In this document: positions 21,967-30,812 of the stretch, piece by piece | How the letters are laid out: each line of letters starts with the position of its first letter | How positions within the stretch are numbered: the first letter of the stretch is position 1 | Assembly: GCF_030544485.1 (NCBI RefSeq) | Contig: NZ_CP130610.1 | Coordinates: forward strand, 1 to 64,000 | Length of the DNA: 64,000 bases | Origin: Halomonas sp. HAL1 | Lineage (GTDB): Bacteria; Pseudomonadota; Gammaproteobacteria; Pseudomonadales; Halomonadaceae | Direction of reading: 5' to 3' | Translations under genes and position numbers: made by a program | Notes under the pieces: model-generated | What the model was told of the DNA's origin: nothing | What the model saw: only the letters and a program-made list of their open reading frames with translations | Databases searched by the model: none

Positions 21967-23258
21967 TGGCTTTCACCACCTGGCCCCGGATTGCCTACTC
22001 AGCGGCCCTGTATGCGCTTTCACCGCTGATTGGTTGGCGCATCTGGCGTGAGCAAGTACCCACTTACTCACGCCTTCAGCGGCTGGGGTTACGCCTGAAG
22101 CCCCTTCCTCCAGCGCCACGCGTTTGGCTGCACTGTGCCTCGGTGGGAGAAGTGCGCGCCGCTCGGCCACTGATTGAAGAGCTGTTGGAGCGTTATCCAG
22201 CGTATAGCCTGCTGCTCACCACCATGACCGCTACGGGTGCCCAGCAGTCGCAAGCGCTTATTAGCGAGCAGCCCCCAAGCGATCAAGCAAGGCTTACCCA
22301 TCGCTTCCTACCGTTGGATTTTCCCGGTGCTGCCAGACGCTTTGTGCGCAGCGTTCAGCCCAAACTCGCGATCCTGTTTGAAACCGAGCTGTGGCCTAAC
22401 CTGATTCACGCCTGTCGCCAGCAGGGAGTGCCTGTGGCAGTAGTGAATGGTCGCTTATCGCCACGCGCCTTTAAGCGCTACCAACGCCTGCGCCCATTGA
22501 TGACCAGTCTGCTTGCCGAGATTAGCTGGCTCGCCGCAAAATCATCGGCGGATGCCGAACGCTTTAATGTCCTCGGCTGTAGCACAGAAATTACCCGCAT
22601 CGTTGGCTCGCTGAAATTTGAGCTGGCTAGCCAAGAGAAAGCAATAGAAGATAGTGAGCGTTTACTTCATTCGTGGGGTGAGCGACCTGTCTGGGTGGCG
22701 GGCTCGACTCGTGAAGGCGAAGAAGCGCTGCTGCTCAAGGCTCACCGCCAAGTGCTTGCGCGCTACCCCGACGCGCTGCTGGTGCTGGTACCGCGTCATC
22801 CTCAGCGCTTTGATGAGGTGGCTAAGCTTTGCAAAACTGAAGGCTGGACATTGAGCCGCCGCAGCCAACAGCAACCCGTGACAGCACAAACCCAGGTTTA
22901 CCTGGGGGATACGCTTGGTGAGCTGGCCATGCTTTATGCCGCAGGCAGTGTGGCCTTTGTAGGGGGCAGCCTAGTGCCGCTGGGCGGGCATAATGTGCTT
23001 GAACCTGCGGCGTTAGGCCGGCCGGTGCTTAGCGGCCCCTCGATTGAGAACTTTGCCGACGTGGCTGAGCCGCTTCAAGCTGCAGGGGCGTTAACGCTGG
23101 TCGATAGCCCGGATACGTTAGCAGACGCCTTGGCGGGCTACTTTGCTAACCCTGAGCACGCCCAGCAGGCTGGGCGTGCTGGCTGCGCGGCGATTGAAAC
23201 ACAAAAAGGGGCATTGGCCCGAACGCTGACTGGATTAGAAGTGCTGCTGCCCCGATAA
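21966..23258 (+). CDS. waaA: Kdo transferase (3-deoxy-D-manno-octulosonic acid transferase)
   Basis: WaaA transfers Kdo from CMP-Kdo to lipid A precursor at the inner membrane. The 430-residue GT30 enzyme has an N-terminal hydrophobic anchor and VWLHCASVGEVRAARPLI with the catalytic Glu region. FETELWPNLIHAC and VNGRLSPRAFKRYQRL follow, then the GT-B donor motif GGSLVPLGGHNVLEPAALG. It is the last gene of the GT9-hldE-waaA unit. With kdkA nearby it may add only one Kdo, but monofunctionality cannot be read from sequence alone. Confidence 0.95.
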   Translation: MAFTTWPRIAYSAALYALSPLIGWRIWREQVPTYSRLQRLGLRLKPLPPAPRVWLHCASVGEVRAARPLIEELLERYPAYSLLLTTMTATGAQQSQALISEQPPSDQARLTHRFLPLDFPGAARRFVRSVQPKLAILFETELWPNLIHACRQQGVPVAVVNGRLSPRAFKRYQRLRPLMTSLLAEISWLAAKSSADAERFNVLGCSTEITRIVGSLKFELASQEKAIEDSERLLHSWGERPVWVAGSTREGEEALLLKAHRQVLARYPDALLVLVPRHPQRFDEVAKLCKTEGWTLSRRSQQQPVTAQTQVYLGDTLGELAMLYAAGSVAFVGGSLVPLGGHNVLEPAALGRPVLSGPSIENFADVAEPLQAAGALTLVDSPDTLADALAGYFANPEHAQQAGRAGCAAIETQKGALARTLTGLEVLLPR

Positions 23259-23285
23259 CGCACGGCCTTTATTGACGCATTTTGA

Positions 23286-23957
23286 TTAACGCGCCATTCG
23301 CTCTACACCATCCGCTGTACCCAGCAGTAGAACATCGGCGCCACGTGCGGCAAACAGACCATTGGTGACCACACCAACGATGGCATTGATACGCGCTTCC
23401 ATGGCCACCGGGTCTGCGATCATAAATTCATAGCAGTCGATAATCTGGTTGCCGTTGTCGGTCACCACTCCCTGGCGGTAGACCGGTTCTGCTCCTAGTG
23501 CGACAAGCTCGCGAGCGACATAGGAGCGTGCCATCGGTATGACTTCTACTGGTAGCGGAAAGCTGCCTAGTTGAGGCACGTACTTTGAGCCATCAGCAAT
23601 GCAGATAAAACGCTCGGCGCAGGCCGCCACGATTTTTTCGCGAGTGAGCGCTGCGCCACCGCCTTTGATCATATGTAAGTTAGCATTTACTTCGTCTGCA
23701 CCATCGATATAAAAAGGGACAGTGCCAACGCTGTTGAGCTCAAATACTTCAATGCCCAAGGCTTCAAGGCGCTTGGCGCTCGCTTCTGAACTGGCCACCG
23801 CGCCTTTAAAAAGATGCCGCAGCGGCCCAAGGCGATCAATAAACAGATTGGCCGTTGAGCCAGTACCAATACCTAAGATGGTATCCTTTTCCAGCTTAGG
23901 TTTAATTTCTGCAATGGCTGCATCCGCCACGGCGGCCTTCAGTTCATCCTGGTTCAT
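23286..23957 (-). CDS. rpiA: Ribose-5-phosphate isomerase A
   Basis: RpiA interconverts ribose 5-phosphate and ribulose 5-phosphate in the pentose phosphate pathway. The 223-residue protein has [14 protein letters not shown] near 29-42, the catalytic-site motif IDGADEVN and [14 protein letters not shown]. It is convergent with waaA with a 27-bp gap and no clear terminator, and divergent from ilvA, the gene order also seen in E. coli relatives of this region. Confidence 0.96.
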   Translation of the reverse strand: MNQDELKAAVADAAIAEIKPKLEKDTILGIGTGSTANLFIDRLGPLRHLFKGAVASSEASAKRLEALGIEVFELNSVGTVPFYIDGADEVNANLHMIKGGGAALTREKIVAACAERFICIADGSKYVPQLGSFPLPVEVIPMARSYVARELVALGAEPVYRQGVVTDNGNQIIDCYEFMIADPVAMEARINAIVGVVTNGLFAARGADVLLLGTADGVERMAR

Positions 23958-24098
23958 AAAGAGTAAGCCTAGTAAGTCAGTCTAGTGTGAGTCAGTAAAG
24001 AGTTAATGGCGCTAGTATAGCGACCTAGACGCGACTAGGCGTAATCTGCTACCAATAAAAGCTTTTGTCCGTTCACGTTCTTCCCTTGGGATACCCGC

Positions 24099-25613
24099 AT
24101 GCTCGAAGCAACCGTCAAAAAGATCCTCCAGGCCCGCGTTTATGAAGCCGCTTGTGAGACCCCGATTACCCCTGCACCCTTTTTGTCGCGTCGTTTCAAC
24201 AACCAGATTTTGATTAAGCGCGAAGATTTACAGCCGGTGTTTTCATTCAAGATCCGCGGCGCTTATAACAAAATGGCGCAGCTCACCCAGGCGCAAAAAG
24301 ATAAAGGCGTGATTGCCGCCTCCGCGGGTAACCATGCCCAAGGGCTGGCTATGGCCGCCAAGCTGATGGGCGTCAAAGCCGTCATTGTGATGCCGCGGAT
24401 TACCCCGGATATTAAAGTCCAGGCGGTACGCGCCCGGGGTGCCAAGGTCATCCTAAAAGGGGATGCCTTTGCGGCGGCCGCCGAGCATGCGCAAGAACTC
24501 ATCAAAGAGCACGGCTATACCTATATTCCGCCATTTGACGATATTGACGTGGTGGCTGGTCAAGGCACCATCGGGGTGGAAATCTTGCGCCAGCATGCGG
24601 GGCGGCTGGATGCCATCTTCGTACCGGTGGGCGGCGGTGGATTGATTGCGGGGGTGGCGGCTTACGTCAAGTACCTGCGTCCGGATATCAAAGTGATTGG
24701 TGTCGAAGCCGAAGACAGCGCCTGCCTTAAAGCTGCATTAGAGGCGGGTGAGCGTGTGATACTCGACCAAGTAGGCGTGTTTGCCGAAGGCGTCGCGGTT
24801 GCGCAAATCGGTGAGATACCTTTTTCACTGATCCAAGGCCTGATTGATGGTGTCATTACCGTCAATACCGATGAAATGTGCGCAGCGGTTAAAGATATCT
24901 TTGAGGATACCCGAGCGGTGGCGGAAACTTCCGGCGCGCTCTCGCTGGCGGGGCTGAAAAAATATATCCAGCAGACCGGTGCCGAAGGCGAGACGCTGCT
25001 GTGTATTAATTCGGGGGCCAATACTAACTTTGATCGTCTTCAGCACATCGCTGAGCGCACAGAGTTGGGTGAGCAGCGCGAAGCAATTTTGGCGGTAACC
25101 ATCGCCGAGAAGCCCGGCAGCTTTAAAAAGTTTTGCCGTACCCTGGGCAAGCGTATGGTGACTGAGTTCAGCTACCGTTATGCCGATAGCAGCGAAGCGC
25201 ATATCTATGTCGGTGTTCAGGTCAAACCCGGTGGCGAAGACCGCCAGGCGGTGATTGATAAGCTGCGTGAAGGCGGCTACCAGGTGGAAGACCTTACCGA
25301 TAACGAGTTGGCGAAGCTGCATATTCGCCACTTGAGCGGCGGTCGACCCAGCGAGCGCTTCGAAGAGGAGGTGTATCGCTTTGAGTTCCCTGAACGCCCA
25401 GGCGCATTGATGAACTTTTTGACCCAACTGCCCCACGATTGGAATATTTCGCTGTTTCATTATCGCAACCATGGCGCGGCGTATGGCCGAGTATTGGTGG
25501 GCATGCAAGTGCCGAATGGCGACCGAACCCATGTGGCAGAATATCTAGACGCTATCGGTTACCGCTATTGGCGCGAGAGCGACAATCCGGCTTATCGACT
25601 GTTCATGGCCTAG
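24099..25613 (+). CDS. ilvA: Threonine ammonia-lyase, biosynthetic
   Basis: IlvA deaminates threonine to 2-oxobutanoate, the first step of isoleucine synthesis. The 504-residue PLP enzyme has the Schiff-base lysine at about residue 51 in FSFKIRGAYNKM. SAGNHAQGLA and GGGGLIAGVA (phosphate loop) follow. Two ACT-like regulatory domains fill the C-terminus from about 325, typical of the isoleucine-inhibited biosynthetic form rather than the short catabolic TdcB. It begins with an ATG after GGGATACCCGC and stands alone. Confidence 0.96.
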   Translation: MLEATVKKILQARVYEAACETPITPAPFLSRRFNNQILIKREDLQPVFSFKIRGAYNKMAQLTQAQKDKGVIAASAGNHAQGLAMAAKLMGVKAVIVMPRITPDIKVQAVRARGAKVILKGDAFAAAAEHAQELIKEHGYTYIPPFDDIDVVAGQGTIGVEILRQHAGRLDAIFVPVGGGGLIAGVAAYVKYLRPDIKVIGVEAEDSACLKAALEAGERVILDQVGVFAEGVAVAQIGEIPFSLIQGLIDGVITVNTDEMCAAVKDIFEDTRAVAETSGALSLAGLKKYIQQTGAEGETLLCINSGANTNFDRLQHIAERTELGEQREAILAVTIAEKPGSFKKFCRTLGKRMVTEFSYRYADSSEAHIYVGVQVKPGGEDRQAVIDKLREGGYQVEDLTDNELAKLHIRHLSGGRPSERFEEEVYRFEFPERPGALMNFLTQLPHDWNISLFHYRNHGAAYGRVLVGMQVPNGDRTHVAEYLDAIGYRYWRESDNPAYRLFMA

Positions 25614-25863
25614 TGCTGGCCAGTAATGAGCAATAACGATGTGTGTAAGCGGTTGCTTACCCTAGATGCCAGAGCAGCCAGTAACATAACGTTACTAAAA
25701 TGTTTGAAATAAGGCTGGAAAACATCATTCAAGCTGTTGTCAGTGGTGCCCATATCGCCCTATAGTCGTGAGCGAAATTAAGCAAGTTTGCCACCCTGTT
25801 GGCGACAGTAAAGGGTGGCAGATTTCACACATTCGGTAACGACAAAGGTGTTGGAGAAGCGGC
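25614..25863 (+). promoter_or_regulatory. Hairpin-rich leader before the small protein
   Basis: The 250 bases between ilvA and the small protein hold no other gene. Three inverted repeats are visible: GTAAGC/GCTTAC (25645-25660), AGTAAC/GTTACT (25680-25696) and GCCACCC/GGGTGGC (25790-25819). A promoter and a structured 5' leader for the 32-residue gene probably lie here; no exact promoter is assigned. Confidence 0.4.
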
Positions 25864-25962
25864 ATGCGGCGTAAGAAGCCTGATATGGTAATGGCGTTGA
25901 TGGTGGTGTTTGCATTAGGGGTGCTCGCGACCGGTTATGCACAGGCGTTGTCAGGTAGTTAA
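25864..25962 (+). CDS. 32-residue single-pass membrane small protein
   Basis: A short open frame with a good ribosome-binding site (TTGGAGAAGCGGC before ATG). It encodes MRRKKPDMVMALMVVFALGV and continues LATGYAQALSGS. The positive N-terminus (RRKK) followed by a hydrophobic stretch (about residues 8-24) predicts one membrane helix with the N-terminus in the cytoplasm. A strong terminator follows at 26018-26050, so it looks like an independent transcript. Function is unknown. Confidence 0.7.
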   Translation: MRRKKPDMVMALMVVFALGVLATGYAQALSGS

Positions 25963-26017
25963 TCCCTGACAACTGCGGCAGCTCCACTGTTAATCCGGGT
26001 AACAGATATCAGATGAG

Positions 26018-26050
26018 AAAGGCTGATCCTTGATGGGGTCAGCCTTTTTT
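26018..26050 (+). terminator. Terminator after the 32-residue protein
   Basis: Stem AAAGGCTGA / TCAGCCTTT, loop of 12 bases, followed by a T-run. It ends the small-protein transcript just before the convergent fau stop. Confidence 0.9.
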
Positions 26051-26059
26051 GTGGGCGGC

Positions 26060-26674
26060 TTATTGGCGGCGGACGCCGCCTTGATCGCTGACCACGGCTT
26101 GTAAAGGCACGTCCCATGGCTCTACAGGCAGAGATGCCACCTGCTGGCAGGCATGGGCGACGCCGATCAGGGTAGGCGACGGCCCAGGGCGATGCATGAA
26201 CGCCAAGCTACGGTCGTAAAATCCGCCCCCCATGCCCATACGGTTAGCATTACCATCAAAGCCAACCAGCGGCACAATCAGCGTATCTAGCGCCCAGGCC
26301 GGTAGCCGGTTGCGCTGCTGAGCGCTAAAGCGTAAATCGGGTTCCCAAATACCAAAGCGGTTTTTTACCATTGGGGTATTGGGCCGGTAGGCGACGAACC
26401 AGAGGGTATTCTTGCTGAAAGGACGTAAAACAGGTAAATAAACCTCGACGTTACGTTTGCGCAGCCAGGGAAGCAGCGGCATCGGGTCAATTTCACCGTT
26501 GACGGGCAGGTACAGGCTTATACGCCGTGCGCGGCGGATTTCAGGTAGGGTTTTCAGGTGCTGACACAAGCGTTGGGCCGCAAGGCGCTGCTCATGCTGA
26601 GAAAGGGCTTTGCGTTGGCGACGTAAAAAGCGGCGAAGTGCGCGCTTATCCTCGTCGTGATGGAGGCTTTCCAT
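26060..26674 (-). CDS. fau: 5-formyltetrahydrofolate cyclo-ligase
   Basis: This ATP-dependent enzyme converts 5-formyltetrahydrofolate to 5,10-methenyltetrahydrofolate. The 204-residue protein (YgfA family) has the basic N-terminus RRFLRRQRKAL and the signature VGFDGNANRMGMGGGFYDRS. It lies directly downstream of 6S RNA and zapA on the minus strand. That is the conserved gammaproteobacterial order, in which 6S RNA and this gene can share a transcript. Confidence 0.93.
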   Translation of the reverse strand: MESLHHDEDKRALRRFLRRQRKALSQHEQRLAAQRLCQHLKTLPEIRRARRISLYLPVNGEIDPMPLLPWLRKRNVEVYLPVLRPFSKNTLWFVAYRPNTPMVKNRFGIWEPDLRFSAQQRNRLPAWALDTLIVPLVGFDGNANRMGMGGGFYDRSLAFMHRPGPSPTLIGVAHACQQVASLPVEPWDVPLQAVVSDQGGVRRQ

Positions 26675-26697
26675 GCATAGGTTCTCTCTTGCAGGGG

Positions 26698-26880
26698 TGT
26701 TCTCCAGAGTGCCGCTGTCGTTCTGGCCCTGAACCTACTGGTTCAGGTGGGTGGCCGCAGCCAAACCGTCAGGCTTTCCGACGCACGGACATGCACACGG
26801 GTCTGGCTAGCATTTGGCCCCCTGGGTATTACGCATAGGCTCGAGGGACTATAACGACTGGCGCACACCCCAGAGAACCC
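26698..26880 (-). ncRNA. ssrS: 6S RNA
   Basis: 6S RNA mimics an open promoter and sequesters sigma-70 RNA polymerase in stationary phase. On the minus strand, the 5' TTCTCTGGGGTG pairs with the 3' CACTCTGGAGAA as the closing stem. The conserved parts include GCCAGTC, CCCTCGAGCC, GTGTGCATGTCCGTGCGTCGG and the terminal hairpin CCTGAACCAGTAGGTTCAGG. Length is about 183 nt. The location between zapA and fau is the classic ssrS site. Ends are estimated from the stem. Confidence 0.92.
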
Positions 26881-27003
26881 CGCCATCCTAACAGAGCGAT
26901 GGCTAATGCCAAAGGGCTGGGTTAAACGTTCGCCGAGTTTTTAGGCGGTTTGCAGCGCTTTTAAACAATGCCCAGGGTACACAATGTCTGAGGTAAACAA
27001 TGC

Positions 27004-27315
27004 CTAGGGTTGACGTGAGGGTTGGCGTGTTTTGGCCAATGCCCGTTCAAGGCGATCATTTAACCGATTCAGGTTCGCCTCACCGGCGCGGTGCTCATCC
27101 ATGGCTTCAAGCAGTTCATGGGTGATATTGAGGGCCGCCATGATAGCAATTCGCTCACTACCCAGTACGCTGCTTTGGGCATTGATACCCTGCATGGCGC
27201 GATCAAGATAGCGCGCGGCGCGGTCAAGTTTGGCTTCTTCGCCCGTGTCGCAGGCAATGATATAGCCGCGCCCTAACAGGGTTATTTCTTTGGTTGGCCG
27301 CTTGGCATTACTCAT
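27004..27315 (-). CDS. zapA: Cell division protein ZapA
   Basis: ZapA is a small coiled-coil protein that crosslinks FtsZ filaments in the Z-ring. The ATG at 27315 gives 103 residues starting MSNAKRPTKEITLLGRGYII. Further N-terminal extension in frame is not family-like. The core has CDTGEEAKLDRAARYLD and ERIAIMAALNITHELL, followed by a C-terminal coiled coil. It is upstream of 6S RNA and divergent from ygfB. Confidence 0.93.
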   Translation of the reverse strand: MSNAKRPTKEITLLGRGYIIACDTGEEAKLDRAARYLDRAMQGINAQSSVLGSERIAIMAALNITHELLEAMDEHRAGEANLNRLNDRLERALAKTRQPSRQP

Positions 27316-27485
27316 CAAAGACTCCAGCACGGGCCAGCAGGGGGCCCAATGCGTTAACATCACAGCATAGGAAGATAGGTGCCAGGTGCCACTCACTATA
27401 AGAGAGGCGCTTGTGCGCGGTCAACGCGCAAGCCCTATCACCCATACTTCCAGTGCCACGAATAAATACGAGGTTATCAAATACT

Positions 27486-28064
27486 ATGTCATTGATTGAT
27501 GAGCGTCAGGACTTTTCTGACGTCGCCGATGTTTTTCTACTGCATGGCAGCATGCAATCTCCGGCTTTCTTGGATGGCCGTTTGTGTGCGCTGCTGGCGC
27601 TGCGCGATGTGAGTGCCGAGGACTGGTTGGACGAAGTCTGCCAGAGCTTAGGTGTTGAACAGCCACGCGACCAGCCAAGTGCCGAGCGGCTATTAGGCTG
27701 GCGGCGGCAAACCGTAGAGGCGCTCAGCGCCAGCGACCTGGACTATACGCCGCTGCTGCCCGATGAGCTGTTCTCACTGGCCGAGCAGGCGCAGGGCCTG
27801 AAGGAGTGGACGCTAGGCTTTATCGAGGTGGTCGACGAGGTAGCTGACACTGAATTGCGTGAGCGTTGGTCACAGGCGCTACGCGAGGCACTGAGTGACC
27901 TGGAAGGGTTAGGCCGCATCGATACCGATATTGATGACAGCCCCGAGAACGAAAATGATCTGTTTGCGCTGACTGAGCATGCCCGTATGGCCGCCATGCT
28001 GCTGTATACCGAGCAGCACCCAGGTATGCCGCAAGTAGAGCAAACCGACGCCCCCGTTCATTAA
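27486..28064 (+). CDS. ygfB: YgfB/UPF0149-family protein
   Basis: A 192-residue acidic alpha-helical protein of the UPF0149 family (YgfB/YecA type). The start ATG at 27486 is chosen because MSLIDERQDFSDVADVFLL matches the family N-terminus. Typical motifs are WLDEVCQSLGV, FSLAEQAQGLKEWTLGFIE and LFALTEHARMAAMLLYTEQ. It heads the ygfB-pepP-ubiH-ubiI group, 20 bp before pepP. Pseudomonas YgfB has been linked to beta-lactam resistance regulation; whether that holds here is unknown. Confidence 0.9.
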   Translation: MSLIDERQDFSDVADVFLLHGSMQSPAFLDGRLCALLALRDVSAEDWLDEVCQSLGVEQPRDQPSAERLLGWRRQTVEALSASDLDYTPLLPDELFSLAEQAQGLKEWTLGFIEVVDEVADTELRERWSQALREALSDLEGLGRIDTDIDDSPENENDLFALTEHARMAAMLLYTEQHPGMPQVEQTDAPVH

Positions 28065-28084
28065 TCACTTAGCCAGGAGCCTCC

Positions 28085-29425
28085 ATGTTGCCCGAGATGT
28101 TACCTCGCCCCCCCGCCATTAGCGTAGCGGAGTATCGCCAGCGCCGTGATGCCTTGATGGCGCAGCTACCGGATAACGCCGCGGTAGTGCTTCCCGGCGC
28201 TGGGCTGATGACCCGCTCACGGGACAGTGAATTCGCCTTCCGTCAGAACAGTGATTTTTACTACCTGACCGGCATTCGCGAACCGGACGCGCTGCTGGTG
28301 CTGCTGCCGGGGCGAGCAGAAGGCGAAAGCGTGGTGTTCTGCCAGGACCGAGACCCCACCATGGAAGCGTGGACAGGGCGTCGGCTTGGAGCTGCTGGTG
28401 TGGTGGCCGAGCATGAGATTGACCAGGCATTCGAAAATGCGGATCGCGACGAGCAGTTGGTTGAGCTGCTGACGGGGCGCGAATTGCTCTATCTGCCGTT
28501 GGATAGTGGCGAGGCAGTCGCCGTGGCTGAAGAGGCCCTGCACAGTGCTCAGGCAGGGCTTAGGCGCGGGCGGCCGGCATTGAAGGGCTGGTTGGACATT
28601 AGTCCGTTGATCCACGCCATGCGGCTGATCAAGAGTGATGCCGAGATTGACTTGCTCAGGCATGCGGCGGTGATATCCGCACGGGCTCATCGGCGTGCCA
28701 TGCAGGTATGTCGCCCTGGGCTCAGTGAGTTTCAGCTCCAGGCCGAATTAGAGCATGAGTTTGTCTGGCAGGGCGCCAGTGGCCCGGCTTACAGCACGAT
28801 TGTCGGCAGCGGTGCCAACGCCTGTGTCCTGCACTATATTGAAAACAGCGCACCGCTGTGTGAAGACGGTCTGGTATTGATCGATGCGGGCGCCGAATTT
28901 GAACTGTACGCTGGCGATATCACCCGTACGTTTCCGGTCACAGGGCGGTTCAGCGCTGCGCAGCGGTCGCTGTATCAGGTTGTACTCGACGCCCAGGAGC
29001 GCGCCATTAGCGCTGTCCAGCCTGGTGCCACACTGGCGGATATTCATCAGGGCGTGGTGCATGACTTAACCGCTGGCCTGATTGAGCTTGGCTTGCTGGA
29101 AGGTGACGTTCAGGCGCGCATTGACGACGAGAGTTATCGACGCTTCTATCTGCACTCGACGTCACACTGGTTGGGGCTGGACGTACACGATGTCGGTACC
29201 TATCGGCTGGACGAGCAAACGCCGCGCCCTCTTGCCCCTGGCATGGTGCTCACCGTAGAGCCCGGCCTCTATATTCCCAGCGATGACGATATTCCTGATG
29301 CCTATCACGGTATTGGTATTCGTATTGAAGACAATGTGGTCGTGACGAAGGATGGGCATGCTGTGCTGACGGCGGACGTGCCCAAGCAGGTGGCTGATAT
29401 TGAGGCCTTGATGGCTAAAAAATAA
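28085..29425 (+). CDS. pepP: Xaa-Pro aminopeptidase
   Basis: PepP is a dimanganese peptidase that removes N-terminal residues before proline. The 446-residue protein has an N-terminal aminopeptidase-P domain (about 1-175) and a pita-bread catalytic domain. The metal ligands are in IDAGAEFELYAGDITRTFP, HSTSHWLGLDVHDVG, VEPGLY and GIRIEDNVVV. GGAGCCTCC precedes the ATG. Gene order with ubiH matches E. coli. Confidence 0.95.
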   Translation: MLPEMLPRPPAISVAEYRQRRDALMAQLPDNAAVVLPGAGLMTRSRDSEFAFRQNSDFYYLTGIREPDALLVLLPGRAEGESVVFCQDRDPTMEAWTGRRLGAAGVVAEHEIDQAFENADRDEQLVELLTGRELLYLPLDSGEAVAVAEEALHSAQAGLRRGRPALKGWLDISPLIHAMRLIKSDAEIDLLRHAAVISARAHRRAMQVCRPGLSEFQLQAELEHEFVWQGASGPAYSTIVGSGANACVLHYIENSAPLCEDGLVLIDAGAEFELYAGDITRTFPVTGRFSAAQRSLYQVVLDAQERAISAVQPGATLADIHQGVVHDLTAGLIELGLLEGDVQARIDDESYRRFYLHSTSHWLGLDVHDVGTYRLDEQTPRPLAPGMVLTVEPGLYIPSDDDIPDAYHGIGIRIEDNVVVTKDGHAVLTADVPKQVADIEALMAKK

Positions 29426-29518
29426 CCAGTTTTTAGAGCATTAATTTGACGTTATGTAAATTACGTTACGAATTATTAGTTGCCTCTAAAGTGCGGCGGT
29501 ATGGCGAGGGAGAAGCCG

Positions 29519-30760
29519 ATGCAACGGGCTAAACAGACGACTGATCATGAAACTGCTCAAGCGCTGACCCATGACATTGTGATTGTGGGCGGTGGATTGG
29601 TGGGGGCGAGCCTGGGCTGTGCTCTTGCGCCGCTGATTGAGCGCTACGGCTGGCGGGTGGCCGTGATTGAAGCGGCACCGTTAACGGCGCAGTCACTGGA
29701 AAGCGCCTGGCAACCCAGCTTTGATGCCCGGGCCAGCGCGATCGCCGAAGGCTCTGCCCAGCGCTTCGAGCAGTTGGGTGTGTGGGAAGCGATGCGTCAT
29801 GAGGCGACACCGATCAAGCGTATTCATATCAGTGAGCGTGGCCGCCTGGGGGCGACACGGCTGAGTGCTGACGAGCTGGGCGTCGCGGCGCTGGGCCACG
29901 TGATTCCCAACGCCTGGATGGGGCGTGTACTGCATCGGCGTCTAGCCGAGCTGCCGCTGGAGTGGCACTGCCCTGCGAAGGTGGAGCAGCTGACCCCCGT
30001 AGCGGGCGGGCATCATCTCAAGCTCTCGGATGGTAGCCAGCTTACTGCTGGCTTGACGGTATTGGCGGATGGGGGGCGGTCTGGGCTTAAAGAGCAATTG
30101 GGTATTGGCAGTCGCCGAGAACCTTACCAGCAGACAGCTTTGATCGCGCATGTGGGCGTTAGCCAGCCTCATGAGGGGGTCGCTTACGAACGCTTTACCG
30201 CCCAAGGGCCAATGGCCCTGCTGCCACTGCCGGGTCAAGCCATGGAGTTGATATGGACGCATCCTAGCGGTAGCGAGAAAGCGCGTATGGCACTGCCGGA
30301 GCGTGAATTTCTGCTTCAGTTGCAGCAGGCGTTTGGTGATCGAGTGGGCCGGTTTACGCAGCTGGGTGCCCGACATGCTTATCCGCTCTCACTGGTAACC
30401 GCCGAGGAACCGGTACGGCCGGGGCTGGCGGTATTGGGCAATGCCGCCCACGCCCTTCATCCGGTTGCTGGGCAAGGGTTTAACCTGGCGCTGCGCGGGG
30501 TGATGGATCTGGTCGATGCCTTGGAGCAGGGGGAACTGGCGAAGCGACCGCTGGGGGATATGGTCACACTGCAGACCTTCGAGAAGCAGCGTTCACGGGA
30601 TCGCGCCAACGTGATTCGCTTTAGCGACGGCCTGGTCAGGCTGTTCGGGCTCTCCTTTCCGCTGTTGCCCCATGCCCGTGCGGCGGGCTTGATTGGCCTG
30701 AACCTGGTGGGGCCGTTAAGGCGAGGACTGGCCAGACGTGCCATGGGCCTGGAACGCTAG
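29519..30760 (+). CDS. ubiH: 2-octaprenyl-6-methoxyphenol hydroxylase
   Basis: UbiH is an FAD monooxygenase of ubiquinone synthesis. The chosen ATG at 29519 follows GAGGGAGAAGCCG and gives 413 residues; earlier in-frame starts lack this. The FAD-binding GGGLVGASLGC is near 22-32. The second FAD motif GNAAHALHPVAGQGFNLALR is near 312-331. The UbiH versus UbiI call is by position immediately after pepP, since the two homologues are similar. Confidence 0.88.
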   Translation: MQRAKQTTDHETAQALTHDIVIVGGGLVGASLGCALAPLIERYGWRVAVIEAAPLTAQSLESAWQPSFDARASAIAEGSAQRFEQLGVWEAMRHEATPIKRIHISERGRLGATRLSADELGVAALGHVIPNAWMGRVLHRRLAELPLEWHCPAKVEQLTPVAGGHHLKLSDGSQLTAGLTVLADGGRSGLKEQLGIGSRREPYQQTALIAHVGVSQPHEGVAYERFTAQGPMALLPLPGQAMELIWTHPSGSEKARMALPEREFLLQLQQAFGDRVGRFTQLGARHAYPLSLVTAEEPVRPGLAVLGNAAHALHPVAGQGFNLALRGVMDLVDALEQGELAKRPLGDMVTLQTFEKQRSRDRANVIRFSDGLVRLFGLSFPLLPHARAAGLIGLNLVGPLRRGLARRAMGLER

Positions 30761-30812
30761 GCTATCTACAATCAATAGCTGCGCTCGCTGGCGCTAGTTA
30801 AAAAGGATTTCT

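Noticed and set aside
24825..25532. 235-residue minus-strand frame opposite ilvA
   Set aside because: Shadow of the strong ilvA reading frame; composition and lack of start signals do not support a gene.
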